From Streptomyces fulvoviolaceus (GTDB lineage Bacteria > Actinomycetota > Actinomycetes > Streptomycetales > Streptomycetaceae): a stretch of DNA of 34,951 bases. The DNA lies in assembly GCF_000718165.1 (NCBI RefSeq), contig NZ_JOEY01000074.1, positions 1 to 34,951 on the forward strand, given 5' to 3'. The notes under the pieces are model-generated. The model was not told the origin of the DNA and ran no database searches. It was given only the letters and a program-made list of their open reading frames with translations. Below, one piece after another: positions 17,338 to 25,142 of the stretch (positions are counted from its first letter, which is position 1; every line of letters begins with the position of its first letter). Made by a program: the position numbers and the translations under genes.

Positions 17338-17673
17338 ATGGGGGATGATCCGGTAAAAGCTGCACTGCTGGTGCGGGTTGAAACCGTGGAGCTGGACGGA
17401 CACGGAGCCAGGCAAATTGGGGTCAGGACACGCGACTCCGCACCGTTGGCTGGCCGCTCGGTCGAGTTGCGTGAGGCGATCGTCCAAGCTTCAACAATCG
17501 CGCAGGATTCCCTAGCCCAAGTGCCGGAGCGGCACGGCTGGTCTGTCACCAGCATGGAGGTGGTCTTCGGGCTGACGCTGGCAGCCGAGGCCGGAGTGAT
17601 CCTTTCGAAGGCATCGGCAGAAGCATCCTTCGAAGTGACACTCACAGTGCAGCGGACCGGGAACGCGCCATGA
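17338..17673 (+). CDS. Trypco1 (trypsin-co-occurring domain 1) protein, 111 aa
   Basis: The second half matches the Trypco1 / CU044_2847 pattern: SMEVVFGLTLAAEAGVILSK then ASFEVTLTVQR. The first half supplies the usual beta-strand (LLVRVETVELD) and helix (LREAIVQASTIAQDSL). The ATG has GGGGG six bases upstream. The stop overlaps the ATG of the trypsin-like protease gene (ATGA, 17670-17673). The family is named for its constant association with trypsin-like proteases in predicted actinobacterial conflict and signalling systems; no biochemical activity is established. It most likely binds or gates the protease made from the next gene. Confidence 0.88.
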   Translation: MGDDPVKAALLVRVETVELDGHGARQIGVRTRDSAPLAGRSVELREAIVQASTIAQDSLAQVPERHGWSVTSMEVVFGLTLAAEAGVILSKASAEASFEVTLTVQRTGNAP

Positions 17674-18542
17674 CCCAACGACACTACTGGGTGCGGATCA
17701 GCGAAAAGGGTGAACACAAAGGCGCAGGATTCCGCCTGGGGCGAGGGTACGTACTCACAGCCATGCATTGCCTCAAGAATGTATCGTCGGAGGATGCCCT
17801 TCTGGACGTCGAGCTGCCGAACGGGCAGACCATTTCCGGGAGGCTGTGCGACTCACGCAGCGATGCCGATCTCGCCCTAATAGCAGTCGAAGACGCATAC
17901 TCCCAGGGTCGGTCACTGACCGCTACCACAGACAGGCCGCGTCCAAGAGCAAGGTGGAGCGGCACGTACTCTCCACCTAAAGAGAACAAGCCACTGAGCG
18001 GGTCAATAACACACACGGACGACTATCACGGAAGAGATAACATCTATTTCCAGGGAATCTATCTGATAGTGGACCAGAATTATGATGTCTTCTCGGGTTA
18101 CTCCGGAAGTCCCGTAAGCACTGATCCAGGTGTCCTCGTTCAGCCGAAGGCCTACCTGCGGCGAGAGCTTCCGGTCGTGGGAATCCTCATGGATCAGCAA
18201 TACAGTCGCGCGGACCCGAACAAGCCGAGCAACGCTCTAGTCGCTGCATCCATAGATTATGCAATGCACGTGTTCCCGCAACTCAACACCGGCTGGCTGC
18301 GCAACAAGCTGCACCATATACACCGTCCTCAAGATCAGGCAGGCAGCGGGACCTACACCGCCTCAGGCAACGATGAGACTGCACCCCCGCGGACGCCCGG
18401 GGACGTGGTCGACGGCCAGCTCAAGTCGCTGTGGCAGGCGGAGGAATCCGGCCTCATCACCTTGGTGGACGCTAAGAAGCAGCGGCGTCTGACGGTGCAA
18501 CGCCTCGGAGATCAAGCAGCTGGAGGGGACTCCGATGTCTGA
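17670..18542 (+). CDS. Trypsin-like serine protease, 290 aa
   Basis: The catalytic triad is visible: H33 in LTAMHCL, D67 in SDADLAL and S145 in GYSGSPV. There is no signal peptide or membrane helix, so it should act in the cytoplasm, unlike secreted trypsins. The chymotrypsin fold occupies about 1-225; a Pro/Thr-rich linker (about 232-245) and a short helical tail (KSLWQAEESGLITLVDAKKQ) follow, perhaps a docking segment. The gene overlaps its neighbours at both ends (4 bases upstream, 8 bases downstream). Codon use is less GC-biased than in most of the window, suggesting recent arrival. It probably works with Trypco1 and the TPR-subtilase as a triggered protease. Confidence 0.9.
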   Translation: MTQRHYWVRISEKGEHKGAGFRLGRGYVLTAMHCLKNVSSEDALLDVELPNGQTISGRLCDSRSDADLALIAVEDAYSQGRSLTATTDRPRPRARWSGTYSPPKENKPLSGSITHTDDYHGRDNIYFQGIYLIVDQNYDVFSGYSGSPVSTDPGVLVQPKAYLRRELPVVGILMDQQYSRADPNKPSNALVAASIDYAMHVFPQLNTGWLRNKLHHIHRPQDQAGSGTYTASGNDETAPPRTPGDVVDGQLKSLWQAEESGLITLVDAKKQRRLTVQRLGDQAAGGDSDV

Positions 18543-20940
18543 AGCCTCCACGCCTCGGTGGCAGAGCAGAATCGATGTCGCCGAACGGGCATTGAGAGGT
18601 GATCATCAAGCCCAGGCCGCGTTGCACGGCGAAGTACTTCGTCTCGCTGAAGATGCGCAATTAATCAACAGCCCCGCTGCCGCTGGGTACATGTCCTATT
18701 TCCTCGCCATACTCCGGGAACTGGGAGGCGCAGCGGAGGTAAGCTATTCGCACACGCTCCAGGTGATCAGTGACTGGGTGAGGAATGCGCTGGTTCCTGC
18801 GGAACATGTGTGTATGGTGCACAACCGGCTAGCCACCATTCTCGCCGAGAGCGGGAACAGCCGTGGGGCACGCGAGGCTCTCCGGACAGCCCAGGAAGCC
18901 GCTCGAACTCATTTGGAGAAAGCAACCACCCTCGCCCAGCGCAGCGTTTTAGAAGCTCGTCTCGGAAAGTGGCCGACTGCTGTGCAGTACGCCCGTCAGG
19001 CCGAGAACCTCATTCCCACAGCCGACAGTGGTGAGGTTTGGCTAGACGTACGGATGCATACGACGGCTGTCCTGTTCCGCGCCGAGCGGATGGCCGGTTT
19101 TCAGGATCAACCGTACGCCCAGATGCTGGCCGACCAGCTTGCTGAAGTATGCGACCAGCAGATCGATCGCTGGGGCGAAGACCATCCCCGGGCGCTAGAA
19201 GCTCTCGTCATGATGGCATGCGCCCACCACGGGGTAGCGGAGATGATGCGCGACTTGGACGTCATGGAGCGTGCCACAGATGTGTTGGAGATAGCAGCCC
19301 AACGGTCGTCGGCCCTACTGGGAGCCCGGCATCCCCAAGCCACATCGGCCCGCGTCGCTCTCCAGGAGGCATATCAGATCACCACGCGGTTACACGTCTC
19401 AGACCCTCCTCCGCCGCCGTATGTCCCCTCAGCGAACAGCGACACAATTGCACCTCCGCAGCTGCGTGACCCGAAGCCTCCTCCGCCTGTCGCTATAAGG
19501 GCTACCAACGGCAGCGGAGCACCTCATCGGTTCCATGAGCGGTTCGATCAGATCCAGCGATTGATGCCCGACGTGTCCCTGGCCCTCGGGCCCGACGACT
19601 CCTCGGAGTTCATCTACGAGAAGGGCGTGGTGCTCGCCCGCGACGGTGAGGACGCGCAGCGCGTGGAGGACACCGTACGCACCCACTTCACCGAGGCCAC
19701 AGGCCTGACCGGCGATCACGTGCGCCGGGTGAGTCCGGAGACCAACCGCTCGGGCATCACCCGCATCCAGGTCGGCGACCCCGCCCACGGCGACCGGCGC
19801 GGCGACCGGGCCGTCACGAACGCCCTGCGGGCCATGCGCCAGCAGGAGGACCGCGTCGGACAGCGGATGGCCAGCCGCAACCACGTGGTGTCCATCGCCC
19901 CCTCCGGCTCCTGCGACGAACCCGTGCCCGCCCCGCTCATCCGGGGCACCAACCCGGCCCCGGCCGAGACCGGTTACGACGCCGACACCGCCGTGAAGAT
20001 CCTCGTCATCGACAACGGACTCACCCACGACCACTCACTCGTCCCGCTGCTCGCCCACGTCCAGGGCGACCCCCACGGCACCGAGACCGACGACCAGGGC
20101 AACCTCCTCCAGTACGTCGGCCACGGCACGTTCATCGCGGGCATCCTGGCGTCCGTCGCACCCAACACGAACATCACGGTGCGCAACACCCTCAACTACG
20201 CCGGCGCCATCCTGGAGTCCGACTTCGGCGAGGCGCTCTTCGCCGCCGTCGACCAGAACGGTTGGCCTGACATCCTCAGCCTCTCCGCCGGCACGACCAA
20301 CGGCCGCACCGACGGCCTGCTCGGCGTCGCCGCCTTCATGCAGGAACTGCGCCAGCAGCGCACCCTGTTGGTCGCCGGTGCCGGCGACAACTCCAGCGCC
20401 ACACCGTTCTGGCCCGCCGCCTACGCCTCCCTGCCCGACTACGCGAACGTCGTCCTGTCCGTCGGCGCGCTGCGCGCCGACGGAGAATACGGCGCCTGCT
20501 TCAGCAACCACGGCTCCTGGGTGAACGCGTACGCCCCCGGCGAGCGGCTCACCAGCACCCTCACCGGCTTCGACGCATTTGTCCCGTACGTCTACCAGCA
20601 CTCCACCTACGAAGCCTGCCGGTACCACTTCACCTATCAGTGCACCTGCCAGTCCCCGCGCCACACCGGCGAGCTGAGCACTGGCGGCTGGGCCAAGCAG
20701 GACAGCGTGACGTTCGACGGTTACGCACACTGGAGCGGCACCTCCTTCGCCGCCCCAGTGGCGGCGGGCCTGGTCGCCGCTCACATGGCGGCCCACAAGG
20801 AGAGCGACCCGCGGGCCGCACGCACGCGGCTCCTGGAAGCTAACACCCAGTTTTCGGAAGTGCGCGGGACGCATGTACCCGCGCTCATCCCGCCGACCTG
20901 GCGCCCAGGACCGGTCGTGCAGCTGACGACCGGCGCATGA
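18535..20940 (+). CDS. TPR-subtilase fusion (cytosolic S8 serine protease), 801 aa
   Basis: Residues about 1-290 are TPR-like helical hairpins (HNRLATILAESGNSRGAREA, LAQRSVLEARLGKWPTAVQY), followed by a Pro-rich linker (PPPPPYVPS, PKPPPPVAI; about 298-325). From about 340 to 790 is a peptidase S8 domain with D493 (ILVIDNGL), H530 (VGHGTFIAGI), oxyanion N619 (AGDNSSATP) and S737 (SGTSFAAPVAAG). A Cys-bearing insertion (YEACRYHFTYQCTCQ) lies shortly before the serine. There is no signal peptide. Two TTA codons (43 and 139) make it a candidate bldA-controlled gene. The TPR part has moderate GC3 whereas the protease part is extremely GC-rich, suggesting domain joining. It overlaps the trypsin gene by 8 bases. 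Confidence 0.92.
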   Translation: MSEASTPRWQSRIDVAERALRGDHQAQAALHGEVLRLAEDAQLINSPAAAGYMSYFLAILRELGGAAEVSYSHTLQVISDWVRNALVPAEHVCMVHNRLATILAESGNSRGAREALRTAQEAARTHLEKATTLAQRSVLEARLGKWPTAVQYARQAENLIPTADSGEVWLDVRMHTTAVLFRAERMAGFQDQPYAQMLADQLAEVCDQQIDRWGEDHPRALEALVMMACAHHGVAEMMRDLDVMERATDVLEIAAQRSSALLGARHPQATSARVALQEAYQITTRLHVSDPPPPPYVPSANSDTIAPPQLRDPKPPPPVAIRATNGSGAPHRFHERFDQIQRLMPDVSLALGPDDSSEFIYEKGVVLARDGEDAQRVEDTVRTHFTEATGLTGDHVRRVSPETNRSGITRIQVGDPAHGDRRGDRAVTNALRAMRQQEDRVGQRMASRNHVVSIAPSGSCDEPVPAPLIRGTNPAPAETGYDADTAVKILVIDNGLTHDHSLVPLLAHVQGDPHGTETDDQGNLLQYVGHGTFIAGILASVAPNTNITVRNTLNYAGAILESDFGEALFAAVDQNGWPDILSLSAGTTNGRTDGLLGVAAFMQELRQQRTLLVAGAGDNSSATPFWPAAYASLPDYANVVLSVGALRADGEYGACFSNHGSWVNAYAPGERLTSTLTGFDAFVPYVYQHSTYEACRYHFTYQCTCQSPRHTGELSTGGWAKQDSVTFDGYAHWSGTSFAAPVAAGLVAAHMAAHKESDPRAARTRLLEANTQFSEVRGTHVPALIPPTWRPGPVVQLTTGA

Positions 20941-21105
20941 GGGCCGGAACCGCCCCCCTCCACCCCGCCGACCAACCTGTCGCCCTTGGACGAGGGGAGA
21001 AACTGAGCCACGCAGAATGCCCGTTGGACCACTCACTGAACGTTGGCCCACCATCCGCGGCAAGCTTGACAGAGCTGATTCCACAGAATCCGTGTGTGGC
21101 ACGCC

Positions 21106-21384
21106 ATGTGGCTACAGCGGATCGATAACAAGATCGCCGCCGTCCGGCAGCGGGAAGCCGAGCAGGAACGCGGCCGGCAGCGGCGCCCGCCCGCCCCAGA
21201 CTGGATCGTCGAACTCGGCATCGGCACCGGCCGACCCCCGACCCAGCTCCATGCCGGCGACTGCTACGCCGCAGGCAAACGCCGGCGCCCCGTCGACCGG
21301 GACGAAGCCCGCCGGCTGCTCACCTCAGGGCTGCCCGCCTGCACCCACTGCCACCCCGACCAGCACCTCGGCATCCTCGAGTAG
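21106..21384 (+). CDS. DUF6233 family small protein, 92 aa, short N-terminus
   Basis: The C-terminal part fits DUF6233, a small actinobacterial family of unknown function: DWIVELGIGTGRPPTQLHAG, then GDCYAAGKRRR, then LPACTHCHPDQHLGILE with paired cysteines. An N-terminal basic coiled stretch (IAAVRQREAEQERGRQRR) is typical. Most members start with an LPxDLPRLRT-like segment, which is missing here, so the gene may be 5'-truncated. ATG 21106 is used; GTG 21094 is possible, and neither has a good ribosome site. It lies 165 bases after the protease operon with no obvious terminator between. Confidence 0.72.
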   Translation: MWLQRIDNKIAAVRQREAEQERGRQRRPPAPDWIVELGIGTGRPPTQLHAGDCYAAGKRRRPVDRDEARRLLTSGLPACTHCHPDQHLGILE

Positions 21385-21682
21385 ACGCCGCCGCCGTACG
21401 AGCGGACGTGGAAACCGCAGGTCAACGTCAACGTCTGGCATGTGGGTACGGCGCGTTAGATTCTTTGGTGTCACCACTTTGAAAAGTGTCACAACCCAAT
21501 TGAAAGTTCGCCGCGTCAGATTCACACGATTCACGAGTCGTGATTTGGACGGGACGCTAAGGTGGTACCACCAATGCATCTTGAGATGCATTACGGTGGG
21601 GTCGGCACTTGTTGGTGAGCGGCCCGCACAACAGTGGAGGGGCCCCTCGTAGCCCTGCGAAGCGTTGAGGGACCCCAGCGGA
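21385..21682. other. AT-rich non-coding region with direct repeats and palindromes
   Basis: CGCGTTAGATTC (21452-21463) recurs as CGCGTCAGATTC (21512-21523), exactly 60 bases on, and TTGAAAAG / TTGAAAGT repeats lie between them. They are followed by two back-to-back palindromes, GGTGGTACCACC (21561-21572) and AATGCATCT-TG-AGATGCATT (21573-21592). An imperfect GGGGCCCCTC...GAGGGACCCC hairpin (about 21640-21677) may terminate the convergent genes. TTGGAC at 21545-21550 resembles a -35 box. No gene is seen. Confidence 0.5.
21573..21592. promoter_or_regulatory. Palindrome pair, probable operator
   Basis: A 9-bp perfect inverted repeat with a 2-base centre directly abuts the 12-base palindrome at 21561-21572. 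The pair lies in the AT-rich gap between convergent genes and looks like a binding site for dimeric proteins; the protein is unknown. Confidence 0.45.
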
Positions 21683-21901
21683 CTAGCGGCCGCGTAGAAG
21701 CCAGGCCAGGACCACGGGGACGACGGCGGGAACCGTCGCCAACGAGGCCTGCCAGATCCAGCGCTTCACGCGGCCGTAGGTCTTGGTAGACCTCAACCGC
21801 GAGAGCCAGGACCTGAAGCACTCAGCTCGGCGGTGCCGAGCCTCCTGCTCCCCCGGCAGCGGCACCTCACCGAGGCGTCGCGCCGAACGTGCGAGTCGCA
21901 T
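21683..21901 (-). CDS. Small C-terminally membrane-anchored protein, 72 aa
   Basis: ATG 21901 is preceded by a GAAGGGA site on the minus strand. The first ~45 residues are basic and hydrophilic (MRLARSARRLGEVPLPGEQE, then RSTKTYGRVKRW), and residues about 49-68 (QASLATVPAVVPVVLAWLL) form one membrane helix ending in RGR. No family is recognised. It is the next leftward frame after the gene at 22080-23240, with 178 bases between. Confidence 0.6.
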   Translation of the reverse strand: MRLARSARRLGEVPLPGEQEARHRRAECFRSWLSRLRSTKTYGRVKRWIWQASLATVPAVVPVVLAWLLRGR

Positions 21902-22079
21902 GCCATATCCCTTCCATACAGCGCGAGCTCCGGCGCAATGCGCCGCCACGAGTGACTCGCTGACCTGAACTCGTGGTGCACGAGAGGGATATGGGTCCGC
22001 TCGAAGTATGTCCGATGCGTGTGCGCCTGTCCGGCAGAACGAAAAGTCCCGCGCCAAACAGAATAGGAAAGCGAGCGGG

Positions 22080-23240
22080 TCAGCCGCCGGTTTCGGTGGT
22101 CAGGTTGCGCGATGCGATAAGCCGGGTCGTCAGCTCCACCGTGGCCAGATACCACCAGAAGATCCAGTCGAGGAACGCTTCGTCGTAGTCACCGCGCTGG
22201 TCGGCCTTGCGGTGGCGCAGGTCGAAGCGGTTGGCGATCTCGAACAAGGCGCCTTCGTCCTTCCCGAGGTGCTCCTTGATCAGGGCCCGGCGTTCCTCAA
22301 GGATGCGCGCGAGGTTGAAGATTGCCGATCTCTTGCTCTCGGCCGACGTGTCACGTCCTCGGAAGAGCGCGATGGCGTGGCGAACGCCGGCGACGATGTC
22401 GGGTGGGCTGTCGTTGAGGGCACGGTGTACGAGCTGGCTTCGGGCGTCGTCGGTGACGGCGACCAGACGCCCGAGGTCCTCGCCTTCGGCGGCCAGTTCG
22501 TACTCGATGCCGGCCTCGCGCAACAGCTGGTTGACCTTCCACCGGTACAGGACGCGTGCCGGGCCGTTGTGGAACTCCGAGTGGTGCCAGCCGCAGCCGC
22601 TGTAGGAGTGGTAACGCCGCATACGGGGGCGGCTCACCAGGTCGTGGAACACCTCGATCAGTCCATAGAAGGTGTCCTCATCCCACGCCTCAGGGGCCAG
22701 GGGCCACAGGTGAGGGATGCCGAGGCGCCGGTCGATCACCTCGGAGGCGTCCGGCAGGTCGTTCGGGTCGTCGACACATTCCTCGCCGAACATCTCCACC
22801 AGGTAGCCGTTGTCGGCGAACTCGCCGATGAGCCGCGCGAAGTCACGTCGGGTGTCCCGCGCGGTACTGCCGTCGTGGGCGAGTCCGTTGCCGCGGCGCT
22901 GCGGCCAGTACGGCCGGGGCGCGGCCGCGTGCCTGAGCTCGGTCCCCCGGTTGATGAGCTCCGTGAACCAGTCATGCTGGTCCATCACGGCCCGCTTGGT
23001 ACCCCAGCCGGTGGCAGTGGTTGCCCAGGGATCGGCTGTCGGCGCGGTGTGATTGGGCAGGTCCTCGAAGTCGGCGACTGCGGTCGTGCCGGTCAGGGCC
23101 TCCGTCATGAGCCATATCGCCCGGTCCTGCCAGGAGCCCGCGGACCGGAGCACGCGCTCACCCTCGGACACGAACAGCGGTGCAGGCCACAGGAGTTCGT
23201 AGTTGCTCAGGTCCAGACTCACCACAACATCATCACCCAT
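22080..23240 (-). CDS. Conserved protein of unknown function, 386 aa
   Basis: The start is taken at ATG 23240 (MGDDVVVSLDLSNYELLWPA). The C-terminal ~110 residues follow a pattern I recall from widespread hypothetical proteins: ARILEERRALIKEHL, then LFEIANRFDLRHRKADQRGD, then LDWIFWWYLATVELTTRLI. The middle is Trp/His-rich (YHSYSGCGWHHSEFHNGP). No catalytic motif is obvious. It is the third gene of a leftward set with the zinc-ribbon protein (23788-23513) and the small His/Cys protein (23500-23279), with gaps of 12 and 38 bases. Operon membership suggests a shared task; what it is cannot be told from sequence. Confidence 0.8.
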   Translation of the reverse strand: MGDDVVVSLDLSNYELLWPAPLFVSEGERVLRSAGSWQDRAIWLMTEALTGTTAVADFEDLPNHTAPTADPWATTATGWGTKRAVMDQHDWFTELINRGTELRHAAAPRPYWPQRRGNGLAHDGSTARDTRRDFARLIGEFADNGYLVEMFGEECVDDPNDLPDASEVIDRRLGIPHLWPLAPEAWDEDTFYGLIEVFHDLVSRPRMRRYHSYSGCGWHHSEFHNGPARVLYRWKVNQLLREAGIEYELAAEGEDLGRLVAVTDDARSQLVHRALNDSPPDIVAGVRHAIALFRGRDTSAESKRSAIFNLARILEERRALIKEHLGKDEGALFEIANRFDLRHRKADQRGDYDEAFLDWIFWWYLATVELTTRLIASRNLTTETGG

Positions 23241-23278
23241 CGGGGATGCGTCCCGGCCCTGAGTGGTGAACTCCTGCC

Positions 23279-23500
23279 TCAGTCCCGGATGAGCTCCTGG
23301 AACTGCGGACGTCCGACGGCGTGCCACTCCCTGACGAGGACTTCCCCGGCAACGACCACGACCTCCGCGTGCCACGGCAGACAGTCGTGGCACGCATGGA
23401 TCTCGTACGAGTTGCCGTCGTCGTCGAACGCCTTGAGGTCGACGGAACCGACCGGCGCTCGGCAGGTGACGTCCTGCTGCGGATCGAAGCCATCTGCCAT
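23279..23500 (-). CDS. Small His/Cys protein, 73 aa
   Basis: ATG 23500 follows the zinc-ribbon gene stop by 12 bases, consistent with re-initiation; no strong ribosome site is seen. The centre carries a CRAP...HACHDCLPWH cluster that could bind a metal. The remainder is mixed (DLKAFDDDGNSYEI; VLVREWHAVGRPQFQELIRD). No family is recognised, but codon use and position between two other leftward genes support it being real. Confidence 0.62.
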   Translation of the reverse strand: MADGFDPQQDVTCRAPVGSVDLKAFDDDGNSYEIHACHDCLPWHAEVVVVAGEVLVREWHAVGRPQFQELIRD

Positions 23501-23512
23501 GTCGGCCAGTAT

Positions 23513-23788
23513 CTACGAGTGCCCGGACGGCCCTCCGGGGCCGGGATCACGCGCTGGGATTTCGCTGCGGCAGTCCTCGCATTCGACGTTCTGGGGCAGC
23601 GTCGTGAAGCGGATCCCGGAGATGCCGTAGGAGCCTTCGATACGGTAACTCCCGCAGACCGGGCACGGCGTGGCCTGGAAGTCCTTGTCGCATCGCAGGC
23701 ACCGGCCGCGCCTCACGTCGCCTTCGCCCGGCTCCATGATGGTGTCGTTGCTTCCGCACCTCGCGCAGTGCACCTGGATCTCTTCCAC
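23513..23788 (-). CDS. Double zinc-ribbon protein, 91 aa
   Basis: GTG 23788 has GGAGGAG five bases upstream, which fixes the start; a longer open frame to 23989 lacks support. Four CxxC knuckles are present, CARC, CLRC, CPVC and CEDC, enough for two treble-clef or zinc-ribbon folds. The tail is Pro/Gly-rich. Such ribbons bind nucleic acid or proteins. It is the first gene of the leftward three-gene set and could be the targeting subunit. Confidence 0.75.
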   Translation of the reverse strand: MEEIQVHCARCGSNDTIMEPGEGDVRRGRCLRCDKDFQATPCPVCGSYRIEGSYGISGIRFTTLPQNVECEDCRSEIPARDPGPGGPSGHS

Positions 23789-23991
23789 GCAGCTCCTCCG
23801 ATCGCCCTGGTGGCAGGGCGCCATGGAACCAGGGGCCGGCTGATTCCGCGCACCTGCCATCCCCTGCGGATCGAGGTCGGCACCAAGCGGCGCATCCACA
23901 TCAGGCTGCACCGTTTTCGAACGAAAGCCCGGAAAAGCAAACCTGCGTTCGGGCTCGTGGCAGGCGATGTCAGACCCCACTGCCACCACAC

Positions 23992-24189
23992 GTGAAACTC
24001 GCCCACGGCGCGCACCGCTTCGAGCTGGAATGCTGGTGGGGGCACAGCGAGACGTGGACGAAGAACGTCACGGTGCCCGAGACCGCGGCGCTCGTACGGG
24101 ACTTCGTCGGCCAGGCGCTCGCCGCCGCGCAGCCGGACGCCGTGGTACCGGCCGCGCGTGCCGCGTCGGACACGACGACGCCTGCGTAA
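23992..24189 (+). CDS. Small unknown protein, 65 aa
   Basis: A GTG start without clear ribosome site opens a short protein with Streptomyces-like third-position bias. It has a beta-rich start (HRFELECWWGHSETWTKNVT), then one helix (TAALVRDFVGQALAAA) and a disordered tail. The family is unknown. It is divergent from the zinc-ribbon operon and 123 bases before the next rightward gene. Confidence 0.5.
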   Translation: MKLAHGAHRFELECWWGHSETWTKNVTVPETAALVRDFVGQALAAAQPDAVVPAARAASDTTTPA

Positions 24190-24312
24190 ACAGCCGGCCC
24201 TTCACGGATTCGGCCCAGCCGGGTGAACACCTTCCGCCTCGCTTCCGCAACCCACGTCGATGCCCCGGCGTCCAACTCGATGACGGACGACTGCCGACAC
24301 CTAGGAGAGCAC

Positions 24313-24633
24313 GTGGCGAAGAAGGACAAGACGACGGATGCGGCGCGGGAGAAGGACAGCGAAAAGTGGATGGCGCGTTTCCAGGTGCGGCTGGCCATGC
24401 AGCCGGGCGTGGACCGGGCAGTCGTGCTCCAGGCGATCAAGGATGTCACGGTGCATTGCGCGGATACGGGAGAGCACCCGCTGACCGCTTTCGGCGATCC
24501 GGACGCCTACGCCGTGCAGGCCGCCGCGCGGCTGGTGCCGGCGGACCGGGCGGCGGACGCGAGGCGGCACAACGCCGTGGTGGACGCGTTCGGCTCCGTG
24601 CTCAAGAAGGTCAGGGACGTCCCCGGTCTGTGA
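24313..24633 (+). CDS. Small helical protein with HAAS-like pattern, 106 aa
   Basis: GTG 24313 is preceded by AGGAGAG (24303-24309), which decides the start over in-frame upstream options. After a lysine-rich N-terminus (AKKDKTTDAAREKDSEKW) come helices with AIKDVTVHCADTGEHPLTAF and GDPDAYAVQAAARL. This resembles the helical HAAS signalling domain (helix, then GdPdeyA), a resemblance noted from memory. There is no membrane segment. The function is unknown. Confidence 0.65.
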   Translation: MAKKDKTTDAAREKDSEKWMARFQVRLAMQPGVDRAVVLQAIKDVTVHCADTGEHPLTAFGDPDAYAVQAAARLVPADRAADARRHNAVVDAFGSVLKKVRDVPGL

Positions 24634-24830
24634 CCGGTTGAAGCGACTTCTGTCATGGCCCGGCGCACGGGTTCGGACACAGTTTCTATCCGCCGGGCTG
24701 CTGGGCAGCTCAGGCGTCTGGTGGAGCACCGGAGCGGGTGACACCGATCCTCCATTGCGCCCTGCTGGTGACAGATATCGCGCATCCCCGGTGACAACTA
24801 CCGTGCTACGGCTTACTGGTCCGGGCTCGC

Positions 24831-24993
24831 GGGCTGTTCGGGGGTCAGCCTCTACAGGTCGAACTCGAGGTGCTCGATGTCCGTGAACCGGACCTCCTCC
24901 AGGCTTCCGGCGCGGCGGCCGCCGTCCTGGAAGTACTCCTCCTTGAGCGTTTCGGCCGCGATCTCCTGGAGCTGCTGGTCGGTGGCGTCGGCC
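24831..24993. repeat. Direct repeat of the tpg 3' end, copy 1
   Basis: About 160 bases here match 26253-26413 with roughly nine in ten bases the same by eye, beginning at GGCTGTTCGGGGG and running into the tpg coding sequence. The two copies lie in the same orientation and bracket the HEPN-like gene and the permuted tRNA-like sequence. Confidence 0.8.
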
Positions 24994-25115
24994 GGAGCGC
25001 GGCACTGACCTGGGAGCGGGCGCTGGACGCAGCAGGGCGTTCGGCTGTGTTCGCTGTGTGGTGCCGCCGCCGGACTCGATCCGGTCCTCAAAGGCTTCGA
25101 GCATGGCCGCGGCAT
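24852..25115 (-). pseudogene. Truncated tpg copy (tpg')
   Basis: The last 46 codons (24852 to about 24990) encode ATDQQLQEIAAETLKEEYFQ followed by DGGRRAGSLEEVRFTDIEHL and EFDL, nearly identical to the C-terminus of the intact Tpg at 26272. Upstream of about 24995 the similarity decays into frameshifted sequence and no N-terminal half (with its helix-turn-helix) exists. It cannot make a working terminal protein. It is either the relic of a second tpg or the scar of a recombination event using the tpg 3' end. Confidence 0.78.
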
Positions 25116-25142
25116 CTACCTTGTCCGGATAGGTGATCTACT

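Noticed and set aside
21325..21591. Minus-strand frame opening at the 21573-21592 palindrome
   Set aside because: It is antisense to the DUF6233 gene and its apparent NLTRRT repeats simply reflect the DNA repeats.
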